Shown: positions 63,201 through 64,000 of the stretch, one piece after another
Numbering within the stretch: position 1 is the first letter of the stretch
How the letters are laid out: each line of letters begins with the position of its first letter
Assembly: GCF_014805685.1 (NCBI RefSeq)
Contig: NC_060898.1
Location: 5,730,001-5,794,000, forward strand
Length of the DNA: 64,000 nt
Source of the DNA: Silurus meridionalis
Lineage: Eukaryota; Chordata; Actinopteri; Siluriformes; Siluridae
Direction: 5' to 3'
Made by a program: the position numbers and the translations under genes
The notes under the pieces: generated by a model
What the model was told of the DNA's origin: nothing
What the model saw: only the letters and a program-made list of their open reading frames with translations
The model's database searches: none

Positions 63201-63477
63201 ATAAATGTCAATCTTTCAATTTACCACAGGTCAATGAAAGAAACATCAGTCATTGAAAAAACAGGTGGGCTCAAACATATGCTGTTAAATGTTTGTTCTA
63301 AAACACAAATATCATGACTAATGCAAAAAATATTAATAAAGGGCTTTGGTGTTCCAATACTTTTGTGCATTTACTTTAAAAACTGAGGGAAATAAATTAA
63401 TAAAAAGCTTTACCACTTGGCGCAGTTGTTCATTCTCCTCCTGGATGTTGGTGGTTCTCTGAACTTCAGTATCAAAA
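54287..63477 (-). CDS. wdr91: WD repeat-containing protein 91, N-terminus off the right edge
   Basis: Minus-strand exons: 63414-63477, 63066-63172, 61511-61676, 61159-61299, 60823-61010, 59562-59712, 58080-58174, 57292-57451, 56829-56936, 55889-56001, 55187-55384 and 54287-54451 (stop TGA at 54287-54289). The first exons give the end of a coiled coil ([13 protein letters not shown]) and a Ser/Lys-rich linker ([24 protein letters not shown]). Then come the conserved [20 protein letters not shown] and a seven-bladed WD40 region with [104 protein letters not shown] and [17 protein letters not shown]. Family knowledge: WDR91 is a Rab7 effector that limits endosomal PI3P synthesis with WDR81 and supports endosome maturation. 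Exon 56829-56936 is 108 nt where phases demand 109: one base is missing near 56867-56869, so the frame breaks after HNGN. Confidence 0.93.
54966..55185 (+). repeat. Degenerate (GTAA)n, (ACAG)n and (TG)n tract
   Basis: GTAAGTAAGT-type units to about 55110, then GACA units, then TGTGTG up to the wdr91 exon border at 55187. The (TG)n abuts the donor site. Confidence 0.85.
55423..55752. mobile_element. Non-autonomous Tc1-type element
   Basis: Starts TTACAACCCTGATTTCAAAA and ends TTGGGGTTGTAG, an inverted terminal pair (TACAACCC/GGGTTGTA). It has ATGTATCATTTTCAGGAAG and TTCATGAGATTTGCAAATCA inside. Same broad family as the element at 11640. In a wdr91 intron. Confidence 0.7.
56118..56600. mobile_element. 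hAT-type MITE
   Basis: CGCTGCAGCTATTGATTATT, TTTTAGTAATCGAGG, AATCAAATAATCAC and the distal GAAATCGTTTCAGCCCTTAT. Related to 29120-29375. In a wdr91 intron. Confidence 0.6.
57538..57920 (+). mobile_element. Tc1 transposase fragment
   Basis: AACCTGTTCCAACATAACAA, TGACCTCAACCCTATTGAAC and ACTGCACCCCAGGCCTCCTC correspond to the LFQHDNA, PDLNPIEH and LHPRPP stretches of fish Tc1 transposase. The frame is broken. Inside a wdr91 intron, antisense to the gene. Confidence 0.75.
59771..60338. mobile_element. Short Tc1-like element with terminal inverted repeats
   Basis: Left end ACTGAACAGACATAACATTA and right end TAATGTTATGCCTGATTGG are inverted copies (about 25 bp). Internal GGGGGACCAACACAATATTA and GGACGGGTCAGAACC match a known fish family. 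No transposase. Confidence 0.7.
61690..63060. other. wdr91 intron, nothing recognised
   Basis: A 1.4-kb AT-rich intron between exons 63066-63172 and 61511-61676. No repeat family or RNA gene was identified. Confidence 0.5.
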
Positions 63478-64000
63478 CTCAAAAGCACAGGCAGAGGTGA
63501 TCTTATTAAGGAAAGTCACGTCACATCATCGCACTGCTAAGTAGAAGGTTTGCCGATTGTTTATGAAGCGTTTCGTTTTTTTACTTAGAAATGTATTAAT
63601 TGATACTTCAGAATAAAGTTGATTGTTCAACTGCAACCAAGTGTCCCTACATTTTTCATTTTCTTGAATGATTAATAAACTGCTTCAATATTGCAAAGCT
63701 TATTTTAAATCAGAAGATTTACTGTATATTTTCTATATATTCATTTGATTTCTTACGTTCGCTTCTCATTTGAATTTTATTTTAAAAACACAGGATTTTA
63801 TATGAACGCTATGGAAGATTGCTTTATAACTGAGAATTATTTTGCACAATTTTCAATCATTTGGAGAAAAAAAAAAAAACGTTTTCAGGTACAATGTATA
63901 ACAAACGTATAACGAACGTATAAGAGGCAAATGGATTTCAAGGGAATGGTCTCAAAAAAAAAAAGATTATACCCTTAGAATTCCACAGACCCAAGCTACA
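63478..64000. other. wdr91 intron reaching the window edge
   Basis: Sequence upstream (on minus) of the first visible wdr91 exon. No further exon of the N-terminal half could be recognised before the edge. Confidence 0.5.

Overview
The window is vertebrate nuclear DNA, almost certainly from a teleost. It has split genes with GT-AG introns, long AT-rich introns, many microsatellites and several classes of fish transposon: Tc1/mariner, hAT MITEs, a DIRS relic, an LTR element, LINE fragments and tRNA-derived SINEs. The SINE tails and other short repeats look ostariophysan, possibly catfish, but that is an inference from remembered repeat families, not a search. All exon boundaries below were read by hand from splice sites, reading phase and family conservation.

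Layout. (1) 285-7597, minus strand: scarb2 (LIMP-2), eight exons from the start codon to about residue 373; the 3' exons lie beyond the left edge. (2) 7.6-9.5 kb: intergenic space between two diverging genes, with TA and TATC microsatellites and an NRF1-type palindrome near each gene start. (3) 9.5-18.8 kb, plus strand: a gene resembling LAS2 (C18orf54), with one 5' non-coding exon and seven coding exons giving a clean 478-codon frame. Its introns are full of Tc1/mariner debris. (4) 20.4-50.1 kb, plus strand: a tandem family of VMO1-like genes (vitelline membrane outer layer protein 1, beta-prism fold). There are five recognisable four-exon copies and one exon-2 relic. Copies 1, 2 and 4 are open; copy 3 has an in-frame TGA and copy 5 a 2-bp deletion. 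Copies 4 and 5 lie in a recent tandem duplication of roughly 6 kb. Between copies 1 and 2 sit an LTR retrotransposon with a 5-bp target-site duplication and a DIRS-type relic. (5) 54.3-63.5 kb, minus strand: wdr91, the last twelve exons in the window, running off the right edge. One exon carries an apparent 1-bp deletion.

How the genes relate. scarb2 and wdr91 both act in the endosome-lysosome system, but nothing in the sequence shows that their proximity is functional. TCACGTGA palindromes, the core of the CLEAR/TFEB element, cluster in scarb2 introns, and a full GTCACGTGAC lies upstream of the LAS2-like gene. The VMO1 array looks like a birth-and-death family: shared TATA-containing promoters, a conserved 3'-UTR intron in three or more copies, copy-to-copy sequence identity in introns, and pseudogenisation of two of five members.

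The most interesting items are the VMO1 array with its broken copies, a 182-bp inverted duplication that reads as perfect, the E-box array in scarb2, inverted repeats flanking a small exon of the LAS2-like gene, and an LTR element whose gag-like region runs into a 30-bp repeat array open in several frames.
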